NCBI GenBank assembly: GCA_002894305.1
Contig: PGEI01000018.1
Location: 1 to 42,160, forward strand
DNA from: Comamonadaceae bacterium CD01
Lineage (GTDB): Bacteria > Pseudomonadota > Gammaproteobacteria > Burkholderiales > Burkholderiaceae_C
Length of the DNA stretch: 42,160 bases
Reading direction: 5' to 3'
The notes beneath the pieces were generated by a model, which worked only from the letters and a program-made list of their open reading frames with translations, was not told where the DNA came from and made no database searches. Position numbers and translations under genes: made by a program. This document shows, piece by piece, positions 9,343 to 16,357 of the stretch (the stretch's first letter is position 1; every line of letters starts with the position of its first letter).

Positions 9343-9663
9343 TCAGCCGCAGCGCGCGGAGATCACCACGCCGGTGGCGTTGACTCCCAGGTTCAGCCGC
9401 TCGGCATCGAACTCCAGCGTCACCACCTGGCCCGGGTGCAGCACGCGCGCCATGCGCGCGCCGGCGCGCACCCTCGCCTGCTCGATCACCTGCCCCGTCG
9501 CGCTCTTGCCCACCGCCCACTGCGCAGCCTGTGCGTCGCACACGCCGCCCACCGGCGCGGTGCTGGTACCAATAGGCACCGGTTTTTTCGGTGGTGCAAG
9601 CGACGAACATCCCGCCAATCCCAGGGCCGCCAATGCGGCCACTGCCCACAATCTGCTACGCAT
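9343..9663 (-). CDS. Lipoprotein with peptidase inhibitor I78-like domain
   Basis: The N-terminus is a lipoprotein signal (LAALGLAGCSS) with the lipobox cysteine following LAG, so the product should be anchored in the envelope. The rest resembles the I78 inhibitor family: CDAQAAQWAVGKSATGQV near the start, then RVLHPGQVVTLEF, LNLGVNATGVV and a C-terminal Cys that could bond the first. I78 family members include inhibitors of serine proteases. The ATG at 9663 has AAAGGA 9 bases upstream; an alternative ATG at 9681 adds six residues. It follows the SPOR-domain gene by 25 bases, suggesting one transcript and a shared role in the envelope. Confidence 0.75.
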   Translation of the reverse strand: MRSRLWAVAALAALGLAGCSSLAPPKKPVPIGTSTAPVGGVCDAQAAQWAVGKSATGQVIEQARVRAGARMARVLHPGQVVTLEFDAERLNLGVNATGVVISARCG

Positions 9664-9688
9664 ACGCTTCCATCCTTTCATCTTCAGC

Positions 9689-10822
9689 TCACCCGCCAGC
9701 GGCCGCCTCGACTACCGGCTGGGCATCCAGTCCCATCGCCTGCAGGGTGCGCACCGCGTCGCTGGCCTGCGCCGCCGAGCCGAAAGGCCCCACGCGCAGC
9801 CGCTGCAGCCGCCGGCCGTCGCTGCGCGCCACGGCCTGCACCTGTACCGGCAGACCCGCCTGCTGCAGCCGCTCACGCGCCCTTCGCACATTGTCCGGGT
9901 CGGCAAACAGGCCCACGTTGACGTACAGCCGGCGCGACGCGGGCGCGGCGGTAGTGATGGTGGTAGCGGGCGCGCGGTCTGCCGCCTTTTTCGTCACCGC
10001 CCTGGCCGGGGCCGGCTCCTGATCTGCTGCACGCACGGGCAGGGCCACCGCTGGCACCTGCTGCGCGCCAGGCTCGGCGCCGGCCTGGCTCGCAACGGCG
10101 GCCTCAGTGTCGGCCGGCACAAGCGGCTCGGCTGGCAGCGGCTGCGATGACGTGCTTTCCGTCAGCGCCACTTCGGGGACTGCGGCCGGTTGCTGCGGCA
10201 GCGGCTCCAACGATGGCGCAGACACCCCCCCTGCGTCCGGCGCCGCCACCGGGCTTTGCCCATAAACCCGCCAGCCAATCGCTGCTGCGCCAGCCAGCAC
10301 CGCGATGCTGCACACACCCACCACGGCGCCCCAGCGGCGGCCGCTGGCCTGCCCGCGCAGCAGCTGCAGCGCATCGCTCACCGTGGAAGCGGCGGTCACC
10401 GCCGCGTCGATTCGCCGGCGCACCTGGGCATGCACCAGTGCGTCGCCATACAGGCCGCACGCCGCGCACAGCAAAAGCAACATAGCCAGCACTACGCCAG
10501 CCAGCATGGGCAGTGGCAGTTGCGGCCACAGGCGCGGCGCGGCCCACGCCAGGGCGGCCAGCACCAGCAAGGCCAACAGGCCCAGCGCCGCTTCGCGCCA
10601 CAGGCGGCGAAACACCAGCCACGGCAGCGGCAGCAGCGCCGCGGCCCAGTTCCAGCCGGCCAGCACCCGGCCCACCGCATCCTGGCGCTCAAAGGCCGGC
10701 AGGTAATGCCGCACGGCCCTGTCGGCCAGCGCGGCCTGGTACAGCAGGGGGGCGATGTTGGCGGCCCGGGGCTCGCGCGCGCGCATCTGGAGCGAGTCGG
10801 CGGTGTCGTGCGGAGCTTGCAT
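9689..10822 (-). CDS. Membrane protein with DUF2628-like N-terminus and C-terminal SPOR domain
   Basis: About residues 30-60 (YLPAFERQDAVGR, GWNWAAALLPLPWLVFRRLW) resemble DUF2628. Two or three membrane segments follow, then another near WGAVVGVCSIAVLAGAAAI. A Pro/Ala-rich periplasmic linker leads to a C-terminal SPOR domain (RLYVNVGLFADPDNVRRA; LRVGPFGSAAQA). SPOR domains bind denuded peptidoglycan glycans at division sites, so a role in the cell envelope near septa is inferred. The start is uncertain: 10822 is used, with 10831 and 10903 possible and no convincing ribosome site for any. Any start beyond 10970 is excluded because it would lie in the tRNA-Ile gene. Confidence 0.7.
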   Translation of the reverse strand: MQAPHDTADSLQMRAREPRAANIAPLLYQAALADRAVRHYLPAFERQDAVGRVLAGWNWAAALLPLPWLVFRRLWREAALGLLALLVLAALAWAAPRLWPQLPLPMLAGVVLAMLLLLCAACGLYGDALVHAQVRRRIDAAVTAASTVSDALQLLRGQASGRRWGAVVGVCSIAVLAGAAAIGWRVYGQSPVAAPDAGGVSAPSLEPLPQQPAAVPEVALTESTSSQPLPAEPLVPADTEAAVASQAGAEPGAQQVPAVALPVRAADQEPAPARAVTKKAADRAPATTITTAAPASRRLYVNVGLFADPDNVRRARERLQQAGLPVQVQAVARSDGRRLQRLRVGPFGSAAQASDAVRTLQAMGLDAQPVVEAAAGG

Positions 10823-10922
10823 GCGCGCCATTCTGGCATGCGGCCTGCGCGCCGCAGCGCACACCGCGGGCGCTCCAGGCGCGGAGCGCGACACGCCCGC
10901 CATGCCCTGGCGGAGAAGAAGT

Positions 10923-10955
10923 AAAAAAGCCGCTGGCGACGAGGGATCGCCAGCG
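10923..10955 (-). terminator. Rho-independent terminator of tRNA-Ile
   Basis: A 9-bp perfect stem (CGCTGGCGA with TCGCCAGCG) with a 7-nt loop is followed on the minus strand by GC and six T. It lies 15 bases past the encoded CCA end of tRNA-Ile. Confidence 0.88.
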
Positions 10956-10969
10956 ACTGTCTGCAATCG

Positions 10970-11300
10970 TGGTAGGCCGTGCTGGGCTCGAACCAGCGAC
11001 CAAAGGATTATGCGTGCCACTTCGGCTTTCGCCGCCCGTTTCCGGTTCGTGGCCTGGACTCTGTCTTGCCTTTCGGCCTTCCCGTCGAGTCTCTACACGT
11101 TCCCCCTGCCGGGGGCTTCGCTCGGCGTTGGCATAGCGTTTGCACGCCTTAGCGTTCACCGAATTTGAGAAGTTCTACTTCAAGGCAGAGTGAACTTACC
11201 TTGAGCAACCCATGCAGTCCATTCCATGCCGCGGCCATCGGCCACGGGTTAGGGATGCACCCGCCAAGTCCTCTGCTCTAACCAACTGAGCTAACGGCCC
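10970..11300 (-). tRNA. ileX: tRNA-Ile(CAU) gene interrupted by a group I intron
   Basis: Two exons, 11300-11267 (34 nt) and 11012-10970 (43 nt), join into a complete 77-nt tRNA with encoded CCA. The acceptor stem pairs GGGCCGU with ACGGCCU, with a G1-U72 wobble. The D-arm reads AGCTCAGTTGGTTAGAGC and the T-arm GCTGG-TTCGAGC-CCAGC. Joining after U33 restores a 5-bp anticodon stem (GAGGA/UCCUU) and the loop CUCAUAA. The anticodon is CAU, and the body strongly resembles the isoleucine tRNA (E. coli ileX type) in which C34 becomes lysidine and reads AUA; it is not a methionine tRNA. Unspliced, the gene would be missed by simple tRNA scanning. An AATAAT hexamer 10 nt upstream of the 5' end could be part of its promoter. 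Confidence 0.92.
11013..11266 (-). ncRNA. Self-splicing group I intron (Azoarcus tRNA-Ile type) in the anticodon loop
   Basis: This 254-nt insertion has the group I core. P7 pairs GACUC (11091-11087) with GAGUC (11061-11057), where the known Azoarcus tRNA-Ile intron has GACUA/UAGUC. The blocks TCAAATTCGG and GTGTAGAGACT match Azoarcus as I remember it. An internal guide AUGGGUU (11213-11207) pairs with the joined exons GACU|CAU through P1, with a U-G wobble at the splice site, and through P10. P2 follows at once (CAAGG 11203-11199 with CCUUG 11185-11181). The intron ends in the required G. GNRA loops cap P5 (GCAA) and the P8 and P9 hairpins (GAAA). There is no homing endonuclease gene. A 53-nt extension of the P1 loop precedes the guide. 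Confidence 0.92.
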
Positions 11301-11447
11301 ACAGCCGCGCATTATTGCATGCTGAAAAGACGATCCGCGCCTTGCGGTATCGATGTCCAGACCTGGAATGCAGCACAGGCCGCAATGGCCCCAATACCAG
11401 ACCACCAGCACCATAAACGCGTCTCGTAGACAATCAGCGCCTTCCCT

Positions 11448-12659
11448 ATGGCACCTCCCGACGAAAACTTCTCTCTGCGCCGCATGGCGCTGCCCGCGTT
11501 TGGCCCCTCGCTGATGTTCGGCCTGTGCGAGGGCACCATCCTGCCGGTGCTGGCGTTGAGCGCCCGCGCACTGGGCGCCAGCCTTGCCGAGGCGGGCCTG
11601 ATCGTGGCCTTGATCGGCCTGGGCTCGCTGCTGGCCAATCTGCCGGCGGCAGCCATCACCACGCGTTTTGGCGAGCGGCGCGCCATGGTCGGCGCCGCGG
11701 TGTTCTGCGCGCTGGGGCTCATCCTGTGCCTTGCAGCGTCCAGCGTCTGGCTGCTGGGCGTGGGGGTGTTGATGGTGGGCCTGGCGCGCGCTGTGTTCAT
11801 GCTGGCGCGCCAGACTTTTTTGGTCGAGGCGGCGCCCCCCCACCTGCGCGCACGCGCGATGGCCATGCTCGGCGGCGTGCACCGCATCGGCATGTTCGCC
11901 GGGCCTTTCCTGGGCGCGGCGTGCATCCACTGGCTGGGACTTTCCGGCGCCTATTGGGCAGCGCTGGCGGTCACGCTGGCCACGGGCGCGCTGTCGCTGC
12001 TGGTGCCCGACCTGGTCGTGGATCGCCCGGCCGGCAGTGCGCCGGAGCAGGCGCCAGCCGCGCTGCAATTGCTCAGAACCCACGCACGCACCCTATTCAC
12101 GCTGGGCGTGGCCACGTCGCTGGTGGCCGCCATCCGCGCCTGCCGCCAGGTGGTGATTCCGCTGTGGGCCAGCCACATCGGGCTCGATGCCGCCACCACT
12201 TCGCTGATCTACGGCCTGATGGGCGCGGTCGACATGCTGCTGTTCTACCCGGCCGGCCAGGTGATGGACAAGCGCGGGCGCCTGGCGGTCACGCTGCCCA
12301 GCATGCTGATCATGGGCACCAGCCTGCTGGCCATGCCGCTGTCCAGCGGTTTTGCCAGCCTGCTGGCCGCCAGCATGCTGCTGGGCGTGGGCAACGGTAT
12401 TGGCGCGGGCATCGTGCTGACCATTGGCGCCGACGCCTCGCCCGCCGTCGGACGCACGCAATTCCTGGGGATCTGGCGGCTGATCACCGACGTCGGCAAC
12501 GGCGGCGGGCCACTACTGCTGTCGGGCCTGACCGCGCTGATCACGCTGGCAGGCGGCATTGCCGCCATCGGCGGCCTGGGCTTTGTCGCCGCCTGGATGT
12601 TCTGGCGCTGGCTGCCGCACGGCAGCCCGGTGCAGGCCACCGTGCTGCGCCGTCGATAG
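11448..12659 (+). CDS. Major facilitator superfamily transporter
   Basis: The 403-residue protein has about twelve hydrophobic segments. A loop motif resembling the MFS A-motif (NLPAAAITTRFGERRAMV) lies between segments 2 and 3, and a related AGQVMDKRGRLAV lies in the second half. The substrate cannot be read from the sequence; the general form is that of drug or metabolite efflux proteins. The ATG at 11448 gives a short cytoplasmic lead (MAPPDENFSLRRM) before the first membrane helix. It diverges from tRNA-Ile over 147 bases and ends 33 bases from the convergent TDT transporter gene. No regulator gene lies beside it. Confidence 0.85.
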   Translation: MAPPDENFSLRRMALPAFGPSLMFGLCEGTILPVLALSARALGASLAEAGLIVALIGLGSLLANLPAAAITTRFGERRAMVGAAVFCALGLILCLAASSVWLLGVGVLMVGLARAVFMLARQTFLVEAAPPHLRARAMAMLGGVHRIGMFAGPFLGAACIHWLGLSGAYWAALAVTLATGALSLLVPDLVVDRPAGSAPEQAPAALQLLRTHARTLFTLGVATSLVAAIRACRQVVIPLWASHIGLDAATTSLIYGLMGAVDMLLFYPAGQVMDKRGRLAVTLPSMLIMGTSLLAMPLSSGFASLLAASMLLGVGNGIGAGIVLTIGADASPAVGRTQFLGIWRLITDVGNGGGPLLLSGLTALITLAGGIAAIGGLGFVAAWMFWRWLPHGSPVQATVLRRR

Positions 12660-12692
12660 CTCCGCCCTGCGCCGTTAGAACGTATTTACGAT

Positions 12693-13757
12693 CTACATGC
12701 TCAGCCGCAGCAGCCGCCGGAGCATGCCGGCAAAGGTCAGCAGCCAGGCCAGCAGCGCCACGCCCCAGAAGTACGGGGGCAGGCCCTGCAAAAAGGCGAA
12801 TTCCATCGCCTGGCTCATCTGCCAGGTGCAGGCGGCGTACATGCCCAGCGGAAATACCGCGCCCCAGTACAGCGGGTCATAGCGCAGCGGAAAGCGCTGC
12901 AGCCCGTGGCGCCACACTCCCAGCAGCAGCAGCATCGGGATCCACCAGGTGCCGGTCGCCCAGTACAGCAGCGTGAAGCCCTTCAGAAACGGCAGCAGCG
13001 ACACAAGATAGGGCGCATGCGGAGCGTTCTCGATCAGCAGCGATCCGGCCAGCGTGGAGATGGCCATCGCACCCATGTTGATCCAGTACGGCGGCGACAG
13101 GTCGCCCGGCGCCAGGCGGAAAAAGGTGTAACGGTAGAAGATCAGCGACATCAGCCAGATGTAGAGCATGCCGCCCCACAGCCACATCGACAGCGCGAGC
13201 AGATTCAGCTCCAGGCGCAGCGGCTGGCCGATGCGCGCAGCCAGCAGGCAGCTGCCCACGGCGACCGACTGCGTGGCCACCACGGCCAGCAGCCAGGCGC
13301 CGGTGATGCCCCGATCCAGCGCCGGCTTGTGGCGCTTGACCGTGAGCACCGCGAAGATGGTGTAGGTCAGCACCAACCAGAACACCGCGGTCAGCAGCCA
13401 CAGCACGAAGCCGGCGCGCACGCTGCCCAGTTGCACCATGGCCTGGCTGGCCAGGATGCCGGTGGCGGCCACCAGCGTGAAATACGCCGGGCCGCGCGCA
13501 TGGTCGCCCAGGTCGGCCCAGAAGCGCCGCGGGTACAACGCGGCGCGCAGAACGTAGAGCACGCACAGCACCGCGTACTGCACGCCGTTGAGCCACAGCA
13601 GCAGGCGCGCCGGCCAGGCGTGGCCCAGCATGTGCGCGCCCAGCGCGACGATGCCCGTGGCCATGACCAGGCCGAAATACGCGGGCGAGAGATCGGCCAG
13701 CGCCAGGCGCCAGCGCGCCAGCAGCGGCCCGTGCTCTGGCGCGGCAGCGGTCGTCAT
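12693..13757 (-). CDS. TDT-family (TehA/SLAC1-like) transporter
   Basis: The 354-residue protein has about ten membrane helices and opens LSPAYFGLVMATGIVALGAH, the start typical of the tellurite-resistance/dicarboxylate transporter family related to TehA and plant SLAC1. Family members move anions such as C4-dicarboxylates, sulfite or tellurite-related species; the substrate here is not determinable. The ATG at 13757 (MTTAAAPEHGPLLARW) overlaps the stop of the upstream small membrane protein by 4 bases (ATGA), so the two are translationally coupled. A longer open reading upstream belongs to a shadow frame of that partner gene. Confidence 0.85.
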   Translation of the reverse strand: MTTAAAPEHGPLLARWRLALADLSPAYFGLVMATGIVALGAHMLGHAWPARLLLWLNGVQYAVLCVLYVLRAALYPRRFWADLGDHARGPAYFTLVAATGILASQAMVQLGSVRAGFVLWLLTAVFWLVLTYTIFAVLTVKRHKPALDRGITGAWLLAVVATQSVAVGSCLLAARIGQPLRLELNLLALSMWLWGGMLYIWLMSLIFYRYTFFRLAPGDLSPPYWINMGAMAISTLAGSLLIENAPHAPYLVSLLPFLKGFTLLYWATGTWWIPMLLLLGVWRHGLQRFPLRYDPLYWGAVFPLGMYAACTWQMSQAMEFAFLQGLPPYFWGVALLAWLLTFAGMLRRLLRLSM

Positions 13758-14119
13758 GCGCCCTCCCCCGGCTGCGCGCACGCCTGAACCACGGGCGCGG
13801 ATCTGCGCAGGCCGTAATAGAAAATCCAGGCCGCGACGAAGTAGACCAAGGGATAGGCCAGCACCCAGGCCAGCAGCGACGCGAAGGCGGCCAGCGTCAG
13901 CGGCCCCACCCACAGCACGCGTACCACGGCCAGGCACAGCGCCACGGTGTACAGCAGCAACGCGGCATAGGCGCACATGGTCGCCGCCCACAGCACGGGC
14001 CGAGCACGTGCGGAAACACATTGCAGGGCGCCACTGCGCAACTGGCGCGCAATGCGCAGTAGCCGGCCCACGCTCAGCGCAAGGATCAGCGGAAAAAGCA
14101 GCAGCGGAAGAATGAACAT
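13754..14119 (-). CDS. Small membrane protein coupled to the TDT transporter
   Basis: A 121-residue protein of unknown function. It shows about three hydrophobic segments: residues 2-18 (FILPLLLFPLILALSVG), 45-70 and 75-102 (ending AYPLVYFVAAWIFYYGLR), with short charged loops (RLLRIARQLRSG) and a hydrophilic C-terminal tail. I do not recognise a named family. The stop overlaps the TDT start (ATGA), and the tight coupling suggests an accessory subunit or a partner in the same membrane function; that is inference from gene order only. It starts 154 bases past the dctM stop, after the dctM terminator. Confidence 0.65.
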   Translation of the reverse strand: MFILPLLLFPLILALSVGRLLRIARQLRSGALQCVSARARPVLWAATMCAYAALLLYTVALCLAVVRVLWVGPLTLAAFASLLAWVLAYPLVYFVAAWIFYYGLRRSAPVVQACAQPGEGA

Positions 14120-14218
14120 GGGATGGTGGTGGCGGTGTGGCCAGCCGCAAACTGTAATGCGATTGTTTTACCCCGCGCAGAAAGAAGGCGGCGGTGCAGG
14201 CGCCCGCCGCGCGCCAAT

Positions 14219-14249
14219 AAAAAAACCTGCAGTGTCGCCACAGCAGGTT
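14219..14249 (-). terminator. Rho-independent terminator downstream of dctM
   Basis: AACCTGC pairs with GCAGGTT around an inner GTG/CAC pairing. On the minus strand the stem runs into seven T. It begins 25 bases after the dctM stop and separates the TRAP cluster from the small membrane protein-TDT pair. Confidence 0.85.
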
Positions 14250-14273
14250 CGTCCGCTTGGCACGCAAGAGCGT

Positions 14274-15557
14274 CTACATCATGCCCAGCGTGCGCGGCAG
14301 CCACAGCGACAGGCCGGGCCAGTAGGTGACCAGCACCAGGAAGCCCAGCATGGCCAGCAGCCAGGGCCAGACGGCGACGGTCAGCTCGGTGATGCCCATC
14401 TTGGTAATGCCCGAGGCAACGTACAGGTTCAGCCCCACCGGCGGGTGGCACATGCCGACCTCCATGTTCACCACCATCAGGATGCCCAGGTGGATGGGGT
14501 CGATGCCCAACTGCATCGCGATCGGGAACAGGATGGGCGCGAAGATCAGCATGATCGACGACGGCTCCATGAAGTTGCCCGCCATCAGCAGGATGACGTT
14601 CACCGCCAGCAGGAAGGTGATCGGCCCCAGGCCGTGGCCCAGCATCCAGTCGGCCATGGCCTGCGGGATGTTCTCGTTGGTCATGATGAAGCTGAACAGC
14701 ACCGCGTTGGTGATGATGTACAGCAGCATCGCGCTCATGTTGGCCGAGTTCAGCAGCACCTTGGGCACGTCCTTGAGGCCCATGTCCTTGTAGATGAAGA
14801 CCGCGACGAAGAAGGCATAGACCGCGCTCATCGCCGCCGCCTCGGTGGGCGTGAAGATGCCAGCGTAGATGCCGCCCATGACGACGATGATCAGGAACAG
14901 GCCCCAGGCGGACTTGCGAAATGCGTCCCAGCGCTGCGCCCACGACGCCTTGGGCAGGCGTGGGTAGTTGTTCTTGCGCGCGCGCCACCAGGTCACCAGG
15001 CCAAGCACCATGGCCAGCACCAGGCCCGGCACCACGCCGGCCATGAACAGCGCACCGACCGAGGTGTTGGTGGCCACTGCATACATCACCATCACGATGG
15101 ACGGCGGGATCAGGATGCCCAGCGCCCCCGAGGTGGTGATGACGCCCGCGCCAAAGCGCTTGGGGAACCCCGCCTTGACCATCGCCGGCAGCAGGATGGA
15201 GCCGATCGCCACCACGGTCGCCGGGCTGGAGCCCGACACCGCCGCGAACAGCGCGCAGGCCACCACGCCGCCCAGGCCCAGGCCGCCATACCAGTGGCCG
15301 ACCATGGCAGTGGCGAAATTGATCATGCGCCGCGCCACGCCGCCGTGGGTGAGGAAGTTGCCCGCCAGGATGAAGAACGGGATCGCCATGATCTCGAACT
15401 TCTCGATGCCGGTGAACAGCTTCAATGCCACCGATTCCAGCGGCACGTCGGTGAAACCGAACAGAAAGGTGAGTACCGTCAGGCCCAGCGAGATGGACAC
15501 CGGCATGCCGGTGAGCATCAGCGTCGCGAGAATGACGAAAATGATCAGTGCATTCAT
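14274..15557 (-). CDS. dctM: TRAP transporter large permease subunit DctM
   Basis: This is the large membrane subunit of a tripartite ATP-independent periplasmic transporter, which imports organic acids using the sodium or proton gradient. The 427 residues show about twelve helices and family signatures: MAIPFFILAGNFLTHGG, LFAAVSGSSPATVVAIG and GALGILIPPSIVMVMYAV, typical of the DctM/DedA-like permease domain. The ATG at 15557 overlaps the dctQ stop by 4 bases, indicating coupled translation. Gene order P2-P-Q-M is on the minus strand, ending at the terminator just downstream. The substrate is likely a dicarboxylate or related acid, but the cluster lacks any neighbouring catabolic gene to narrow it. 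Confidence 0.93.
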   Translation of the reverse strand: MNALIIFVILATLMLTGMPVSISLGLTVLTFLFGFTDVPLESVALKLFTGIEKFEIMAIPFFILAGNFLTHGGVARRMINFATAMVGHWYGGLGLGGVVACALFAAVSGSSPATVVAIGSILLPAMVKAGFPKRFGAGVITTSGALGILIPPSIVMVMYAVATNTSVGALFMAGVVPGLVLAMVLGLVTWWRARKNNYPRLPKASWAQRWDAFRKSAWGLFLIIVVMGGIYAGIFTPTEAAAMSAVYAFFVAVFIYKDMGLKDVPKVLLNSANMSAMLLYIITNAVLFSFIMTNENIPQAMADWMLGHGLGPITFLLAVNVILLMAGNFMEPSSIMLIFAPILFPIAMQLGIDPIHLGILMVVNMEVGMCHPPVGLNLYVASGITKMGITELTVAVWPWLLAMLGFLVLVTYWPGLSLWLPRTLGMM

Positions 15558-16264
15558 GACCGGTCCTTGCCTTCCTTGTCGTTGCGCCGAATCTCGTCGG
15601 GGTGCAGGTCGTCACGCATGCCGTAGGGGTCGAACTCTCCGGATTCGGTGAAACCGGGTGCCACGTTGGGCTCCTCGTCGTCGTCCAGCCCATCGACGTG
15701 GCCGTGGTCGTGGTGCGGCAACTCTCCGGTGCGGATGAAGCCCACCATCACCTGCAGAAAGCGAAAGCACATCAGGCCGCTGCCCAGCGGAATGGCGCTG
15801 TAGACGATCCAGGTGGGCCACTCCAGGTCGGGTGTGGTCGGGCCTTCGATCAGCTCGCTCACGTCCGCGCCCACCAGGTCGAAGAAGGCGTAGTGCGCGC
15901 CGTTGTCCCAGACGAAGGTGGCGCCCATGATGGCGACGACGCCGGTGAACAAGGCGCCGGCGGCCATGCCGAAGATGATGAACTTGCCGCGCAGGTCGGC
16001 TCCCATTCGGTTGATGACCACGTCCACGCCGACGTGGATGCCAGTGCGCACGCCGTAGGCGGCGCCGAACTTGGCCATCCAGACGAACATGATGATGGTC
16101 AGCTCCTGAGCCCAGGTCAGGTTCAGCGACAGCAGCCAGTCCTGCAGCCCGGGAATGGCGTAGCCGGCGGCGTAGCGGTGCAGCACGGCTACGAAGACGA
16201 TGAGCGTGGCAGCGCCCATCAGGAAGGTGATCAGCCACTCTTCCAGGTGGTCGAGAATTTTCAT
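15554..16264 (-). CDS. dctQ: TRAP transporter small permease subunit DctQ with acidic tail
   Basis: The 236-residue small membrane subunit has four hydrophobic segments and the typical LTWAQELTIIMFVWMAKFGAA and GIHVGVDVVI stretches. It is longer than many DctQ proteins (about 160-190 residues). The extra includes a loop with EGPTTPDLEWPTW and a cytosolic C-terminal tail of about 55 residues that is rich in His, Asp and Glu (PHHDHGHVDGLDDDEEPN). ATG 16264 (MKILDHLEEW) was chosen; a TTG four codons upstream is possible. Its stop overlaps the dctM start. Confidence 0.9.
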   Translation of the reverse strand: MKILDHLEEWLITFLMGAATLIVFVAVLHRYAAGYAIPGLQDWLLSLNLTWAQELTIIMFVWMAKFGAAYGVRTGIHVGVDVVINRMGADLRGKFIIFGMAAGALFTGVVAIMGATFVWDNGAHYAFFDLVGADVSELIEGPTTPDLEWPTWIVYSAIPLGSGLMCFRFLQVMVGFIRTGELPHHDHGHVDGLDDDEEPNVAPGFTESGEFDPYGMRDDLHPDEIRRNDKEGKDRS

Positions 16265-16357
16265 GGGATACCCCAATGCAAGACGGATGCACCCGCTGGC
16301 CGGCCGGCGTCGCGGCCGGCCAGCAGGCGCTCGGCACTACTCGGACGCGGTCGCGCC

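Noticed and set aside
10823-11020. N-terminal extension of the SPOR-domain protein into the tRNA
   Set aside because: The in-frame extension crosses the tRNA-Ile 3' exon and its terminator, so translation cannot plausibly start there.
10970-11300. Two separate partial or broken tRNA genes
   Set aside because: Each half alone lacks a full fold, but together they make a perfect tRNA, and the spacer has group I core pairings and a matching guide sequence.
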